This document shows positions 39,990 to 51,370 of a stretch of 64,000 nt of DNA, piece after piece. A program made the translations under genes and the position numbers. The stretch is from the NCBI GenBank assembly GCA_028023455.1, contig JAQFVV010000144.1, forward strand, positions 1,428,001 through 1,492,000. Direction: 5' to 3'. Each line of letters starts with the position of its first letter. Position 1 is the stretch's first letter. Origin of the DNA: Epiperipatus broadwayi. Taxonomy: Eukaryota > Onychophora > Udeonychophora > Euonychophora > Peripatidae. The notes beneath the pieces were generated by a model. That model saw only the letters and a list, made by a program, of their open reading frames with translations. It searched no databases and was not told the DNA's origin.

Positions 39990-41190
39990 ATATCAAATAA
40001 CCTCCACACTTCTACAGATTTTTTAAAAATCATATAACAAAGGCAAAACTCTCCATACAGTAGTGCCACCCTGTGCCAACCAGAATAATCAATGGATGCT
40101 TACTCTGGTTGGCACATGGTGGCACTACTGTATGGAGAGTTTTGCCTTTGTTTATAACAATTATGTGCTAGTATGAGATGTTGATCATGTGATGTTTAAT
40201 GGTTTAAAAATCATATAAGTAAAAAATACAATAAAAGACAAATGGTCCCCAAGATGCATTTTGTGCAAAACCAGCACTCATCATTTGGCTCAGGTCACCA
40301 TCTCTCATATATATCTTTATTATATGTAGAGTATTTATCAATAGTAAATTACATTTTGATTAACAAGTATCAATCTAACTCCAACCACAACTTTGACACT
40401 ATCCACTTAAGATAAATACCGTAATGATTATTAGTAATAATTTGCTAAACTAGAGTTTATTTCTAGCACAGATATAAAATTTAAACCTCAGTTAAACATT
40501 AATACACCTGAGTTTTTTTTGTTAATTAAACACACACACACACACACACGGAATTATTCACAGTTCTCCTTCCCATATGTAATATCTTTATAAATATATC
40601 AAATAACCTCCACACTTCCACAGATTCTTTTAAAATCATATAAATAAAGATACAATAAAAGACAAATGACCCCAAGATACATTTAATACTAAACCAGCAA
40701 TCAACAGTTACTCCAGGTCACCATCTCTCTCTCATATATATATATATAATCTTTATTATAAGTAGATTATTTATCAATAATAAATTGCTACATTTTGAAT
40801 TACAAGTGTCAAACTCACCTCTGCCTACAACTTTGATACTATCCATTTCAGATAAATACATTAATGATTATTACTAATCATTTACTAAACTAGAGATTCT
40901 CTTCAGCACAGATATAAACTTTAAGCCTCAAAAATTAATATATTTTATTTTTTTAAAATTAAACCCACATACACACGGAATTATTCATTTTTCTTTTTCA
41001 TGTGTAATTTCTTTATAAATATATCAAATAATCTCCACACTTCCAAATGAGGTTTAATGTTTATATCTGTGTTAGAGACAAACTCTAGTTTAGTAAATGA
41101 TTAGTAATAATCATTACTTACTTATCTGAAGTAGATATTGTCAAAGTTGTGAGTGGAGTGACTTTGTCACCTGTAAATCAAAATATAACA
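39990..41190. repeat. 425-bp tandem duplication with a third inverted partial copy
   Basis: The word ATATCAAATAA(C/T)CTCCACAC starts at 39990, 40596 and 41021. The first unit is 606 bp but contains a 181-bp insertion (family B element plus its duplicated target); without it the unit is 425 bp, the same as the second unit (40596-41020). The third copy begins at 41021, breaks at about 41045, and then 41046-41190 is an inverted copy of an internal part (CAAACTCTAGTTTAGTAAAT and TCAAAGTTGTGAGTGGAGT). Copies carry CA-repeat tracts (40526-40549) and differ by scattered substitutions. No coding capacity. Confidence 0.93.
40022..40218 (+). mobile_element. Family B insertion with 16-bp target-site duplication and a matching empty site
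   Basis: The element 40038-40202 (165 bp) is flanked by TTTAAAAATCATATAA (40022-40037 and 40203-40218). The second unit of the surrounding tandem duplication carries this site once without the element (TTTTAAAATCATATAA near 40630), which confirms the limits. The first part is a 46-bp hairpin (CAAAGGCAAAACTCTCCATA... against its complement ending GAGAGTTTTGCCTTTG), then a tail ending GATCATGTGATGTTTAATGG. The constant end is on the right, so the sense is plus and the left side is truncated relative to other copies. Confidence 0.93.
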
Positions 41191-42384
41191 ATGAATAGAA
41201 AAGTATTCATTATGAAAATTAATAATTATAATTGACTATGTTAAATAACTATGAGAGATATTAAGAAATTGATAGGTACTGAGAAAGATAAAAGTTGTGG
41301 GTATATGAAGAATAAATAAAATTTAGAAAGGTATGGGAAAGTAATATGGGGATTTGCTCTCAAACAAATCCTTTGCTACACACACATATATAGTTAATAA
41401 ATAGAATTAAATCACATCTAAGATATTGATTCTAATTAGTGTAATTGATAATCAGTTATGTTTTGACTAATTATCTGTAATTAATTCCATAAAACCTATG
41501 ATGTTTTTGTTCAGTCATCAATTAATAATTTAATCAGTTAACTGCTAGCTTTCAAAGGTATTCACAAATAATGTCGTGTAAAAATCTATACTTAATAAAC
41601 AGAGATACTTGTATAGATTTTTGATATTATATATTTACTGTATCAGTGCTATTTTTAGCAAGCATTTATTCCCATCTATCATTTTTTACATAGATTAATT
41701 AGACAACAGGTACAATGATCAAGTGATAACTCTTTATCCTCATCAGTAGTAATTTGACACTGTTTATATAAATAAATTATTAATCCTTTTTATATTATAT
41801 GAGAAATTATTAAATTTTATTTAATTTTACATATAAATTATAAATAAAACTCAAATATATTTACAATATTTTTATATAGATAGATAACCCGTATTCTTTG
41901 ACTAATTGTGTCTTTCTCCTTAAGTACTATAATTTTCTTTATAATAAACCATTCATTTTTACATTTTTAGCATATAGCACTTACCACAACTTTTTTTAAT
42001 ATAATCGATCTCTACTAACTTTTAGCATTCTAAAATATATTCTCTCAATCTTACATTTATATACATTTGACAGCAAAAAAAAACTTGAAATACAGTTGAT
42101 AATTATTGTAAATCATGTCTTGCACAGTTATCACAGTGATAGAATAATAGATGAAAGATAAAAACATCTGCACAAAAGTCGACTTGTCATTTCTGGTGCT
42201 TAACATCAAAATGATTTCCGGAAAAACTAACAATTTGATTATTTTTTTCACTGCAAATTATGTATAATGAGTCTGATGATTAAATATATAATAAACTGTT
42301 TTTGAAGATGGGTTGTAATAATTTTATCAAAAGGATATTTATTGCTTTAAAAAAAAATTACTTTAAAATTTTGTATTACTATTT
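41191..42384. other. A/T-rich non-coding stretch
   Basis: No feature recognised. Confidence 0.5.
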
Positions 42385-43245
42385 TAAGCACAGACTTTCA
42401 CATGACCCACCACTCTCCACTCTATCTCATAACACTGATACACTTGAACGCATATATGTCAGTTGAAGAGTTGGAGTGTGGAGTGGATTGAATCCTGTCC
42501 ATTAAAGTTTGAAGATTGGCTATCTTAATATATATCTGAGCACTTATTGCATATCTGTGTAGAGATGATAATCTGGACCAACTGATGATTGCTGGTTTAG
42601 CATGAAATATGTATATTGGTGATTATTTATCTTTTCAACATATATGTGTTCAAGTGTACCAGTGTTATAAAATAGAATGGAGAATGGTGGATCATGTGAA
42701 AGTCTGTGTTCATATACCCTATATATTACATATATTGATACAGGTAAATAATAAGCCTGTATTTCAGTTATTGCATAGTAAAGATGTCTGCCCATTTCTT
42801 GTATATGTATTAAATGGATTATGGCCTGTACATGAGGGTCAGATTAACTTTTGGGTCAACATGGGTGTGATGAGAATCTCAGCCTCAGGGTGGCCTTTGA
42901 GCATTCCATCCTCAGATTTTCAATTGGATGGACAGTTGAAGAGTTGGAGTGTGAAGTGGATTGAAGCATGCCCATTAAAGTATGAAGATTGGCTATCTTA
43001 ATATATATCTGAGCATTTATTGCATATATGTGTAGAGATGATAATCTGGACCAATGGATGATTGCTGGTTTAGCATGAAATACGTGTATTTGTGATTATT
43101 TATCTTTTTGACATATATGTGTTCAAGTGTATCAGTGTTTTGAGATAGAGTGGAGAGTGGTGGGTCATGCGAAAGTCTGTGCTCATATATCCTATATATT
43201 AAATATATTGATACAGGTATATAATAAGCATGTATTTCAGTTATT
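42385..43245 (+). repeat. Repeat family A, partial dimer with inverted head
   Basis: Plus-strand copies share GTTGAAGAGTTGGAGTGTG at 42462 and 42935 (473 bp apart). The first copy is preceded by an inverted end, CACAGACTTTCACATGACCC...CACTTGAAC (about 42390-42455), the reverse complement of the sequence at 42650-42710. The second copy contains the otherwise missing middle (GTACATGAGG, ATCCTCAGATTTTCAA). Reading frames across this repeat (42609-43001 plus, 42544-42795 minus) are accidental. Confidence 0.9.
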
Positions 43246-43974
43246 ACTGTTTTAAATGATGTTAGATAAATTTTCTAATTTTGATTCCCCATAACAATTC
43301 ATTATTCAGTATAATTACATTTGTTGTAGATATATCACCATTTCATTGTTATAATATAAGAATCCTTTTTTTTTTTATTGGAAATTGATTACAGATAAAT
43401 ATCAAATTCCTTGTTTTAGGGATTTTTTTTTTATTTGTGACATTTTGAATTTCAAAGTTCAATAAGCTTGTTAATTTATAGGTATTTACTGAATTTTTTT
43501 TCTCCCAATTTTGTGTATAAATGTAAGCATAAACTATTGAAGATTATCATGAGCTTTGCTTGAAAAAATAGAAATATTCAGATTAATGGTATCTATTTAC
43601 AATGTAATTTCTATAACTTAAGGTTCCTTAACTTCTGAGTTAAAATTATTCTCCCTTTCTCTCTTCTTTTTTAAAAAAATAGTTAACTAATCTCTAAAAC
43701 AATTATCAGTTTATCTATTTTCATATTTATCATATTTTAAAAGATTTTTAAGCTTTTAGTCATAAAAAATTATAAAACAAAGTGCTAGTTGTCCTAGCTG
43801 GTCCATTTAATAAAACATTTTATATACTTCCAAGATGAAGTGTTTCTATAATGTTTTTTTTAGCATTAATGCATTGTTCTTTTCAGCCATATGTATAAGT
43901 GTGATGGAAATTATTTTTTAACTAAATGCACACACTTTTGCCATTGATTTTCAGTGTGGCATAATGATACTTGT
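43246..43974. other. A/T-rich non-coding stretch
   Basis: No feature recognised; long T runs. Confidence 0.5.
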
Positions 43975-44170
43975 TTAGTTTTTTTATCTCATGGAAGCAA
44001 TTTTCAAATTAAATACATATGCTAATATAAAGTTATGCCTTTGTTTTCTGATATGCATGATATTAGTTCAGAAATGGTATTTTCTCACAGAAGCAATTTT
44101 TAAATACAATAAAATGAAGTTATGGTATGGTTTGCCTACATTGTATAACTGTAGTTCAAAGATGCTCATA
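43975..44170. repeat. Diverged tandem duplication, about 96-bp period
   Basis: GAAGCAATTTTCAAATTAAATAC at 43994 recurs as GAAGCAATTTTTAAATACAA at 44090, with AAAGTTATG, TTGTTTTCT/TTTGCCTAC and (T)TAGTTCA(G/A)A following in both. An 80-codon frame spans it but has no family resemblance. Confidence 0.65.
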
Positions 44171-44689
44171 ATAGTAATATCATTTACTTTCTTTATTACT
44201 TTTACAATGCTTTATACAATTACAACCCACTAATGATGGTTTCGGTCATCCCACCAATCTTCTTCAGAACTTCTACTTATATTTTCAAATCTTAATTGCT
44301 AACTATTCAAACTTAGCCTGCATAGTATTTTTTCTCATACTTTTAATAAATTAGACAGCAGAGTAAACTTGTTGTTGTCAATAATATTTTTATTTAAATG
44401 CAGAAGTAATGTAAGAATAATATTCCAATCTGCTCTTTGTTTCACACTGTGTATATTTGAGTCTGCTGTTTGTTTCATAATATGTATATTTTTATATTTT
44501 TTAAAGATTTAAAATCATTGTAATTTTAAAATGAGCAAGTTTATCAATAAATATTGCACGATTAATTCTTAAATAAGAAGATTATTTAGATCTTTTAGTT
44601 TTACTGATAAAAATGTAATAATAAAGATAGAAAACTAAAATCAGAAATGATAAATAGCAAATTTAAATATTAAAATAAAAAAAATCTGT
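44171..44689. other. A/T-rich stretch with a possible retroelement 3' end
   Basis: On the minus strand, 44268-44227 reads CTGAAGAAGATTGGTGGGAT followed by GACCGAAACCATC. A CTGAAGAAG...(C/T)GAAA(C/T) motif is common near the ends of several LINE and Penelope-like elements; a similar one lies at 56710-56740. Nothing else is recognised. Confidence 0.35.
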
Positions 44690-45205
44690 ATCGGCATCAG
44701 CATGTGATTTGGGCTTTCCATCACCCCTCATGTATAGAACCTTATCAATTTAAATACATAGAAGAGGGATAGGCAGATACAGGTTTAATGTGTAATATTT
44801 GAAATACAGGCATTCTTCTTATACATGGAGCTTAATTGTAAATATAGGAGATTTGAACACAGACTCTCAAGCATCCTTCAACTATCCACACTTGAGGTTA
44901 ACATGGGCATAACAATAATATTGGCATTTGCATGAGGCTGAAGAGTTGGAGTAAATTGAAGCCTGTCCATTAAAGTATGAAGATTTGCTATCTTAACATA
45001 AGCTGAACACTGGTTATACGTATGTGTGGGAGATGATAATCTGGACCAACTGATGAGTGCTGGTTTAGCAGAAATACGTATATTTGTAATTATTTATCTT
45101 TTCCACATATGTGTGGTCATGTGTATCAATGATATGAGATAGGGTGGATAGTTGAAGGATGCTTGAAAGTCTGTGTTCAAATCCTCTGTATCTAAATAGT
45201 GATTA
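44690..45205 (+). repeat. Repeat family A copy with inverted, rearranged left end
   Basis: The left side (44820-44905) carries the inverted end, GATTTGAACACAGACTCTCA with CATCCTTCAACTATCC. The right side reads forward through TTAAAGTATGAAGATTTGC, GATGATAATCTGGACCAACT, GATGAGTGCTGGTTTAGCA and ends in GATAGTTGAAGGATGCTTGA with GTCTGTGTTCAAATCC, so the two ends are inverted relative to each other. Part of the middle is deleted and a fragment of it appears inverted at 44690-44735. Confidence 0.88.
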
Positions 45206-46309
45206 CAAAATCATTTGAACTGTTTCAATAAAAAATATTTGCTTTACAAGATGACTTAAAACAAAACTAGCCATGCCATATTTAGAGTTCATCTTACCAA
45301 TAATCAAAGTAAATCCAGGAATTCTACACAAGGTGTACATTATTAGAAAAATGTTGAATTTCCTGAATCTTCATTTTTAAAATATCTTTAGTATGCATAT
45401 ATAATCAATTTGTATATTTTAAAGTTAAAATGGATTTAAAATTTTCAAATAATATTTAGTCTTTTTTTTTTTTTGTTTATTTAAAGAGAATATTCTATCT
45501 TTTTAAACTTTATTTTCTTCTATAATTAATATATTACCGGTATACTCTATTTATAACAGTTACTATTTTCACTACGGCTTTTGTAAAACGCTGACATCAG
45601 TTTCTTTGTTTCAAAGACAGCTCGCATCAGATAAAAAATTCGTCCAAAGTGTCGCATTACTTTCATAACATCTAATCAAGTTGAATGGATACCTAAGCAG
45701 TTTTTGTTTCTAACTGCTCCCCTTCTCTTTATTAAAAATTGTACCCAAATTTAAGTTATATGAAACATATCATTTGCAATCTTTGTTGTAGTAATGATAT
45801 TTTATAGTGTGTACGTCAAATGATATCTCCATAAACCTTCAGTAAAATATAAACTAACGATAAAAAATAAAAATATATAACATTAGTGGAAAGTGGAAGG
45901 GGGGGGGGATTACAAACAAAATAATATAAAAATACTTACCACATTGTTTAATTAATTAAATAACTAACTTTCTAATTCATTAAAGAAAGAGTTTTCGCAA
46001 TAAAAAAAAATACTGAAAGATTAGTTGCTCGAAACTATAAGCGACATTTAAATATCAGAAATGACGATTGAGCATCAATCTGGAACTTTTAGTTCTCAAG
46101 TTCGTCGCTTTATCGCTGATCTATATAACACAAGCATACAAAAGGCTTCACCTTCCACAAGAGCAAATTATTAACTTTCATTAAGTAAGATATATATTAA
46201 AGATCTTTAATCAAATAATATTTCAGGTTTTTTTTTCATTATTTCCATTATGCGGTATTATTTGTTAAAAATTAATTAACCATTATGTGGCTAAAATATA
46301 AATATTTAC
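45206..46309. other. Mixed stretch with less A/T-biased, CpG-containing patches
   Basis: From about 45540 to 46150 the sequence is less biased and contains many CpGs (for example TTCGTCCAAAGTGTCGCATT), unlike most of the window, and a G run at 45899-45908. No exon could be defined here. It lies just downstream, in gene sense, of the candidate minus-strand exon, so it may be intron or exon-flanking sequence of the same gene. Confidence 0.4.
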
Positions 46310-46423
46310 CTCTTCTATTGGTGGATCTGGTCTGTCCACTCCATCTTCATGGTTAAAGCTTCTTCTACGATGATGCTCACCAGGAATCCTTCTGTTGGCA
46401 AGGAGTTTCGATAATTTTTCAAT
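46310..46423 (-). CDS. Candidate internal exon, 38 codons, unidentified protein
   Basis: On the minus strand a 114-bp segment is fully open in the frame IEKLSKLLANRRIPGEHHRR followed by RSFNHEDGVDRPDPPIEE. It is preceded by a T-rich tract ending TTATTAG (acceptor) and followed by GAGGTAAAT (donor, AG/GTAAAT). Its length is a multiple of three and both boundaries fall between codons (phase 0-0). One other frame is open over most of it but stops before the donor, and the third stops at once. Its base composition differs sharply from the A/T-rich flanks, as expected for coding sequence. The peptide is charged, with a His/Arg-rich middle and a Pro/acidic end, which looks like a linker or cytoplasmic region. 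I do not recognise the family. No neighbouring exon was found, so the window may lie within large introns. Confidence 0.55.
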
Positions 46424-46755
46424 CTAATAAATAATTAAAAACATTTAGAATAAGAATCGTTATTTGTTACATGAACATCTCAAATACATATAAATTTAAT
46501 AAACATTCTCAGTAGGAAAGAATTAGTGATAAGCAAGCAACTTGCAAATAAAATCATTAGATATATTCAAAATAAAAACAAGCTGCATAATTTACTATAA
46601 AGTATTATTAATTTTTAAAGCAATTTTTATAAATAAAATAAGCATATTTGATCATTTATAGTAGTTTTAATAGTATTTATTACAATTTATACCAATTTTT
46701 ATTTCAGTTTGGGATTTTAAATTAATTAATCTTATCATTTTGTTAATAGCCCTTG

Positions 46756-47211
46756 CTTAAATAAGACTATAACCTTAGTACATGCACCTTGAGTGCTTAA
46801 TTTATTACAAGTGAGACCTCTACAGATCTAAATGCAAGATTCGACTTTATAAAGATAAAAGCGGCCACACTCTTATCTTCAGCCTATTTTTCTAAACATA
46901 TAAGCAAATCTAAAGCATTTTGATTTGGGAGCGTGAAGCTAATAAATTCTTCACTGATTAAGTACACTATTTCTGTTAAACATTAACGATCGTGAAATCT
47001 TTCGATTTACAATGAGTTAATAGTCAGATCTTAAATTTAGAAATATTTTGAATCACTTTAAAGTTGTAAATATCAATTCTTATTAAATGCAATGTCAGCG
47101 CACAATACTTAAATAAGGCTATAACATTAGTACATGCACCTTGAATGCTTAATTTATTACAAGAGAGATCTCTACAAATCTAAATGCAAGATTCCACTTT
47201 ATAAAGATAAT
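46756..47211. repeat. Direct repeat of about 105 bp, 352 bp apart
   Basis: 46756-46860 and 47108-47211 match closely: CTTAAATAAG, TTAGTACATGCACCTTGA, TGCTTAATTTATTACAAG, CTAAATGCAAGATTC and ACTTTATAAAGATAA occur in the same order in both. The 250 bp between them are unrelated to the copies. Confidence 0.9.
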
Positions 47212-47274
47212 AGCTCTTGTAAATAAAAAATAGACAAAGAATGTAATAAGAACATTTCTCCCAAGGATTGTGAT

Positions 47275-47785
47275 GATGATATTTTAGTATTATTTATATA
47301 TTGGATTATTTCCACCATCTAATGTTAAATATTGAATGTCTTTAAAAAAATTTAACTTTATTTAAATTTTCCAATTACATTCAACTGTCAGTAATAGCAT
47401 ACAGATTAGTATTAATCTCCTCTCTTCTTCAGGTGTTGTTGGCACAACCAATGACAGTACTAGCATGGGAATCAAACCTAGACCATGAGTTTCTTGAATA
47501 TTGAATTTTAAGATAATGCTCTCACCAACTTTGGCAGGATGGCTCAGTTGCTTAGAATATTACCTTAAAAGTCAATATCCAAAATTTAAGGGTTCAGATT
47601 CGATTCTCAAGCTAGTGCTGTTACTGGACAGGCCAGAAATATCTGAAAATGAGAAAAGAATAATACCATTCAAAGCAAGTGCATATACTAATCTGTGTGC
47701 TATTAGTAACAGATGAATGTAATTGGAAAATTATTTAATATTAGATGGTGGAAGTAGTCCAATATATAAATAATAATAAGAGCAT
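47275..47785. mobile_element. Family D: two tRNA-like SINE copies, head to head
   Basis: The right copy (plus, about 47514-47785) begins GGCAGGATGGCTCAGTTGCT, an A-box-like tRNA head, with box B-like GGGTTCAGATTCGATTC, then a tail with CTGAAAATGAGAAAAGAAT, CTAATCTGTGTGCTATTAGT and GATGAATGTAATTGGAAA. The left copy (about 47275-47513) is the same element on the minus strand, with box B-like GGTTTGATTCCC and GAAGAAGAGAGGAG. The two heads abut, forming a large inverted repeat with arms of about 165 bp. The plus frame at 47501-47716 reads across it and is not a gene. Internal promoter boxes suggest transcription by RNA polymerase III in intact copies. Confidence 0.8.
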
Positions 47786-48111
47786 TGTCTTGATGAATAT
47801 TATATTTTTTCTAGATTAAAGTTGTATAAAGTGAACTAATTTTTTTTTAAATAAAACGATATGGTAAATAGAATAACAGATGTGCAAAATTTGATCCTTG
47901 GATAAATAAGAATCTTTATACGATAAACTTCAGCATGCATTAAAATATCAGTTTTGGAGAATGTATAGAGATAACTGTTCCTATTAGGATAAAGGGCAAA
48001 TTAATATTGTAAATATTAATACATGTGAAGAAAATTGAAGCTAAAACTTTTGAGGAAGAGCAGTGTAGGAAGAGAATATTTTGTTACATGTGAGAATGCT
48101 CCATGCTAAAC
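47786..48111. other. A/T-rich spacer
   Basis: No feature recognised. Confidence 0.5.
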
Positions 48112-48435
48112 AACATTTATATTTACATCACATGATCACCATCTCTTATACTAGTGTTTTCAATTTCATTCTCATAGTTTTGTAGTTAAGTAAAAATAAA
48201 AGGTGGCTGCTGAAGGGTTGCATTCGATCCTAAGATCTAGGTGCAGTGCTCTCAGATCCAAGTCTCCTCACTGATAAAGGCCCCAAGCCAGAAACTAGTC
48301 TGGGGATATTGGATGAGTATGCACTAGATAGGGGTTTTATGCACAAGCCTTCTGGCATCCATTGATTACTCTGATTAGCACAGGGTGGCACTACTGGTTG
48401 GAGAGTTTTGCCTTGTTTAATAACATTTATATTTA
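48112..48435 (-). mobile_element. Family B copy with 14-bp target-site duplication
   Basis: The body 48126-48421 is flanked by AACATTTATATTTA (48112-48125 and 48422-48435). The constant end (CATCACATGATCACC) is on the left, so the sense is minus. The body carries the family spacer words ATCCTAAGATCTAGGTGCAG and TGCTCTCAGATCCAAG, then AACTAGTCTGGGGATATTGG, TTCTGGCATCCATTGATTAC and GGTGGCACTACTGG, ending GAGAGTTTTGCC. Only one of the two inverted arms is present, so the palindrome seen in other copies is incomplete here. Confidence 0.88.
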
Positions 48436-49039
48436 TTAAATATTAGGGACTATGTCTAAAGCAATTATTATGTTTAGGATTGAAACAGTTGAGAAAAATA
48501 TTTGAGACAGGAAAAAATAAATCATCCACATAAATTATGTGTTTGATACTAATTGAGAAGAGGGAATATGTGTTCAAGTAATCTACTCTCGATTTCTAGA
48601 AGCAGTGGTTTAATGAATGTAATAAAAAATCAAGAAATTCACAGGAAAGCAGTGTAGAATAAAATTATAAAAGGAGAGTTATGATATACTTCACCACTTA
48701 AGATTATAAGGATTTTCCCATTTAAGAAGTAAATTAACAATTAAAGAAATATTGTGATCATGGAGTAATTCTAAAAGTTTAATCACAAAAAGGGAATCAA
48801 ATGCAGTTGCAATGTGTAAATATACTAAAATGGATCTAATTCCCTGAATTATTGCACATCAATTATGTTGTAGCTGCAGAAGTAGAAGAGTTTTTCTTGG
48901 AAAATTGAAATTGAAAAATTGTGGAAGAATTATTGATTGAATTCTATCTTTTATCAGACATTCTATTGTTTTTATAAATAGAAGTGACATTGAAGTAAGT
49001 CTTAAATTATATTATTAAATTATATAGCCATCATTAATA
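48436..49039. other. A/T-rich spacer
   Basis: No feature recognised. Confidence 0.5.
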
Positions 49040-49285
49040 CTGAGGCAAAACTCTATACAGAGTACCACCCAGTGCAAGCCAGAGTAATCAATGAATGCAA
49101 AAAGGTTTGTGCATAAAATCCTTATCTAGTATCTACTCATCCAATATCCCCAGACTAGTTTCTAGCTTGTGGATTTTATCGATGGGGAACTCTGGATCTG
49201 AGAGCACTGCATCTAGATCTTAGGATCTAATGTAATCTTCTAACAGCTATCTTTTATCTATTTAGCTAACTATAAAACCATGGGT
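49040..49285 (+). repeat. Family B copy (one arm plus spacer)
   Basis: It begins GAGGCAAAACTCTATACAGA and reads through AGAGTAATCAATGAATGC, TACTCATCCAATATCCCC, AGACTAGTTTCTAGCTTGTG, GAGAGCACTGCATCTAGATC and TTAGGATCTAATG. The second arm and constant end are absent. Confidence 0.85.
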
Positions 49286-49429
49286 CCAAAATGAAAACAC
49301 AGTAATGTTTTCAATCTAAGTTCATTCACTTGTATAATCATATATATTTAAACCCAGTTCAACATCTATACATTTTGGTTTCTATGGTTCTTTAATAACC
49401 ATAGTCATCATCATCCTATTGGGTAGGAT

Positions 49430-49702
49430 TTGTGTTAAACCATTAAACATCAAATGATCACCATTTCTTATTTTTACACAAGTTCTCAAAACAAACAAAA
49501 CTCTCCATACAATAGTGCCTTCCAGTGCAAGCCAGAATCTGGGGATATTGAATGAGTAGGCACTAGATAAGAATATTATACACAAATCTTCTTGCATTCA
49601 TTGATTACTTTGGCCTTCACTAAATGATCCTACTGTATGGAGAGTTTTGCCTCTATTTTAGCAGATTGTGTAAGCATATAAAATGGTGATCATGTGACAT
49701 TA
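49430..49702. repeat. Family B copy with both constant ends, a symmetric foldback
   Basis: The left end ACCATTAAACATCAAATGAT and the right end ATGGTGATCATGTGACATTA are inverted copies of each other, as are the inner CAAAACTCTCCATACAATAG and CTACTGTATGGAGAGTTTTG. The hinge holds CTGGGGATATTG and AGTAGGCACTAGATAA. A 71-codon minus-strand frame lies inside and is not a gene. This form shows that the family can carry the constant end on both sides. Confidence 0.88.
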
Positions 49703-51370
49703 TTCTTTTAATAATTATTTTGTTACTTTATAGTATTTCTTTTATATAGATGCTCTACAATCTTTATTCCTCTGATAATCATTGTGGTATTATATTATAC
49801 TCTGAATTAGCTATTAGAGTATTGTTAAGGTGTGAATGTGTGAGCATGGATATGCCATGTATTGTACCATTATAACATTGTAGAAAATAAAATATGTTAT
49901 TACTGCTTGTTTAAAAAAAAACCTGGTGAAACATTTACAAAGAGTAAGATCAGGCTGTTATAATTATCCTATTTGGTATTCCAGATATAGTATTTATATT
50001 TGTAATGAAGTATTAACTATGTATTAACACATAGAAGAAATATCCTTTAATATATATTTTTATTTTCCAGCTTTTTTATAATTATCTTTGAACACAAGCT
50101 ATTCATTTATTTTTGAATGATTGCTCAGAATAATTCAATTTTTATCAAATATAACTAATTATTTGTTTGCCAAAAGTCTTAATCCTATATTATATTAATA
50201 TGAACAAACAAAAATTATATATATTGTAACCATCTGGGTTACATGGAACACAGCAACATAGTTGTGTGTGTGCATATATATATATATATAAAGGAAAAGT
50301 AAAAATAAACACAGGCAAAAATTTTGTAGCTATTTTATATATTTCACTTGGAATAATCATGACTATATAGGGCTAAATAATTCTCAATTTAAAACAAAAT
50401 TTTATTATAAATTATGATTTAAAAAGGTCTAATAAAAATTAATATTTTTATTCTGATTTGACATTAAAAATAAACAAGTATGTTTATGTTTAAAATAGAA
50501 CTGATAATTGTAAATATTTCTATTATCTATTCTTTTTGAAAAATATTTTTAATTAATACTTGTGTAAAATTCTCTATCTAAGTGAAAACATGTATATCAC
50601 AGTTAGATAAAAATTTTAAACTTGTTTTCAAAAGAGATTAAAATTGTTTTCAATCAAGAGAGATAAAAAAACAGTTTTTAAAATTGGTGTTGTCACCTTG
50701 GATGATTCTATAAAAAGATTGATAAAAAATATCAGCTCAGTTTATCTTGTAGTTTTTGTAAGACCTGGCCAGAAGAGTCTGGCTTGTTATTTGAAGCAGT
50801 CAGCTGATTAATAGCTAGATGCAAAGTTAGTAAAAAAATTTGTGAAATAGTTAGCTGCAGTTTTTTGGTAACTGTAGCAAAGGATGGCAACAATAAAGGT
50901 AGCTGCAGAGATGACTAGCAGAGTTATGCAGAAAACTGCATAAAGATGTAAGAATGCAAAGAACCAGTTACTCTACAGTTCAATAATGGAGTTTGAATTC
51001 ACATGGAGGAAAATGACCCACTTCTTTGTGTTGAAATTCATAGTCTTAAAATTGTTCTAAAACAGTTTGCTGACCTGAAGTTAATCAATTCTTAGATAGT
51101 AGGAAACTCATGGGATGCCAACATACCTGATTACACTTTCCCAATGCTGACAATTACCTAGACTAGTTGTCAAGAGAAACCACCAATTGCTGAAGAAGTA
51201 ATTATATTATGCTGATGTATCTAAAGGCAGAGAAGCACAGATAAACATATATACAGTGGGTGGTGAGTAGCATTATATATAATAATGAAATTTTAAATAA
51301 TTTTCTTAGTAAAATGACATTTTTATAACTGATAGATATATATAAAATAATATTAGTTTAAAATCATTTA
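49703..51370. other. A/T-rich stretch and an unrecognised complex block
   Basis: A 19-bp palindrome TGTAACCATCTGGGTTACA lies near 50225. From about 50690 to 51255 the sequence is richer in G and C (TAGCTGCAG, GGATGGCAACAATAAAGG, GCTGAAGAAG) and lacks an open frame. It has the look of an old transposon or processed copy. Nothing is assigned. Confidence 0.4.

Noticed and set aside
42544-43001. Overlapping frames of 83 and 130 codons as genes
   Set aside because: They lie entirely within repeat family A, and equivalent frames are not conserved in the other copies.
50225-50243. TGTAACC...GGTTACA as LTR termini
   Set aside because: The two parts are only five bases apart, so this is a small palindrome and not a pair of element ends.
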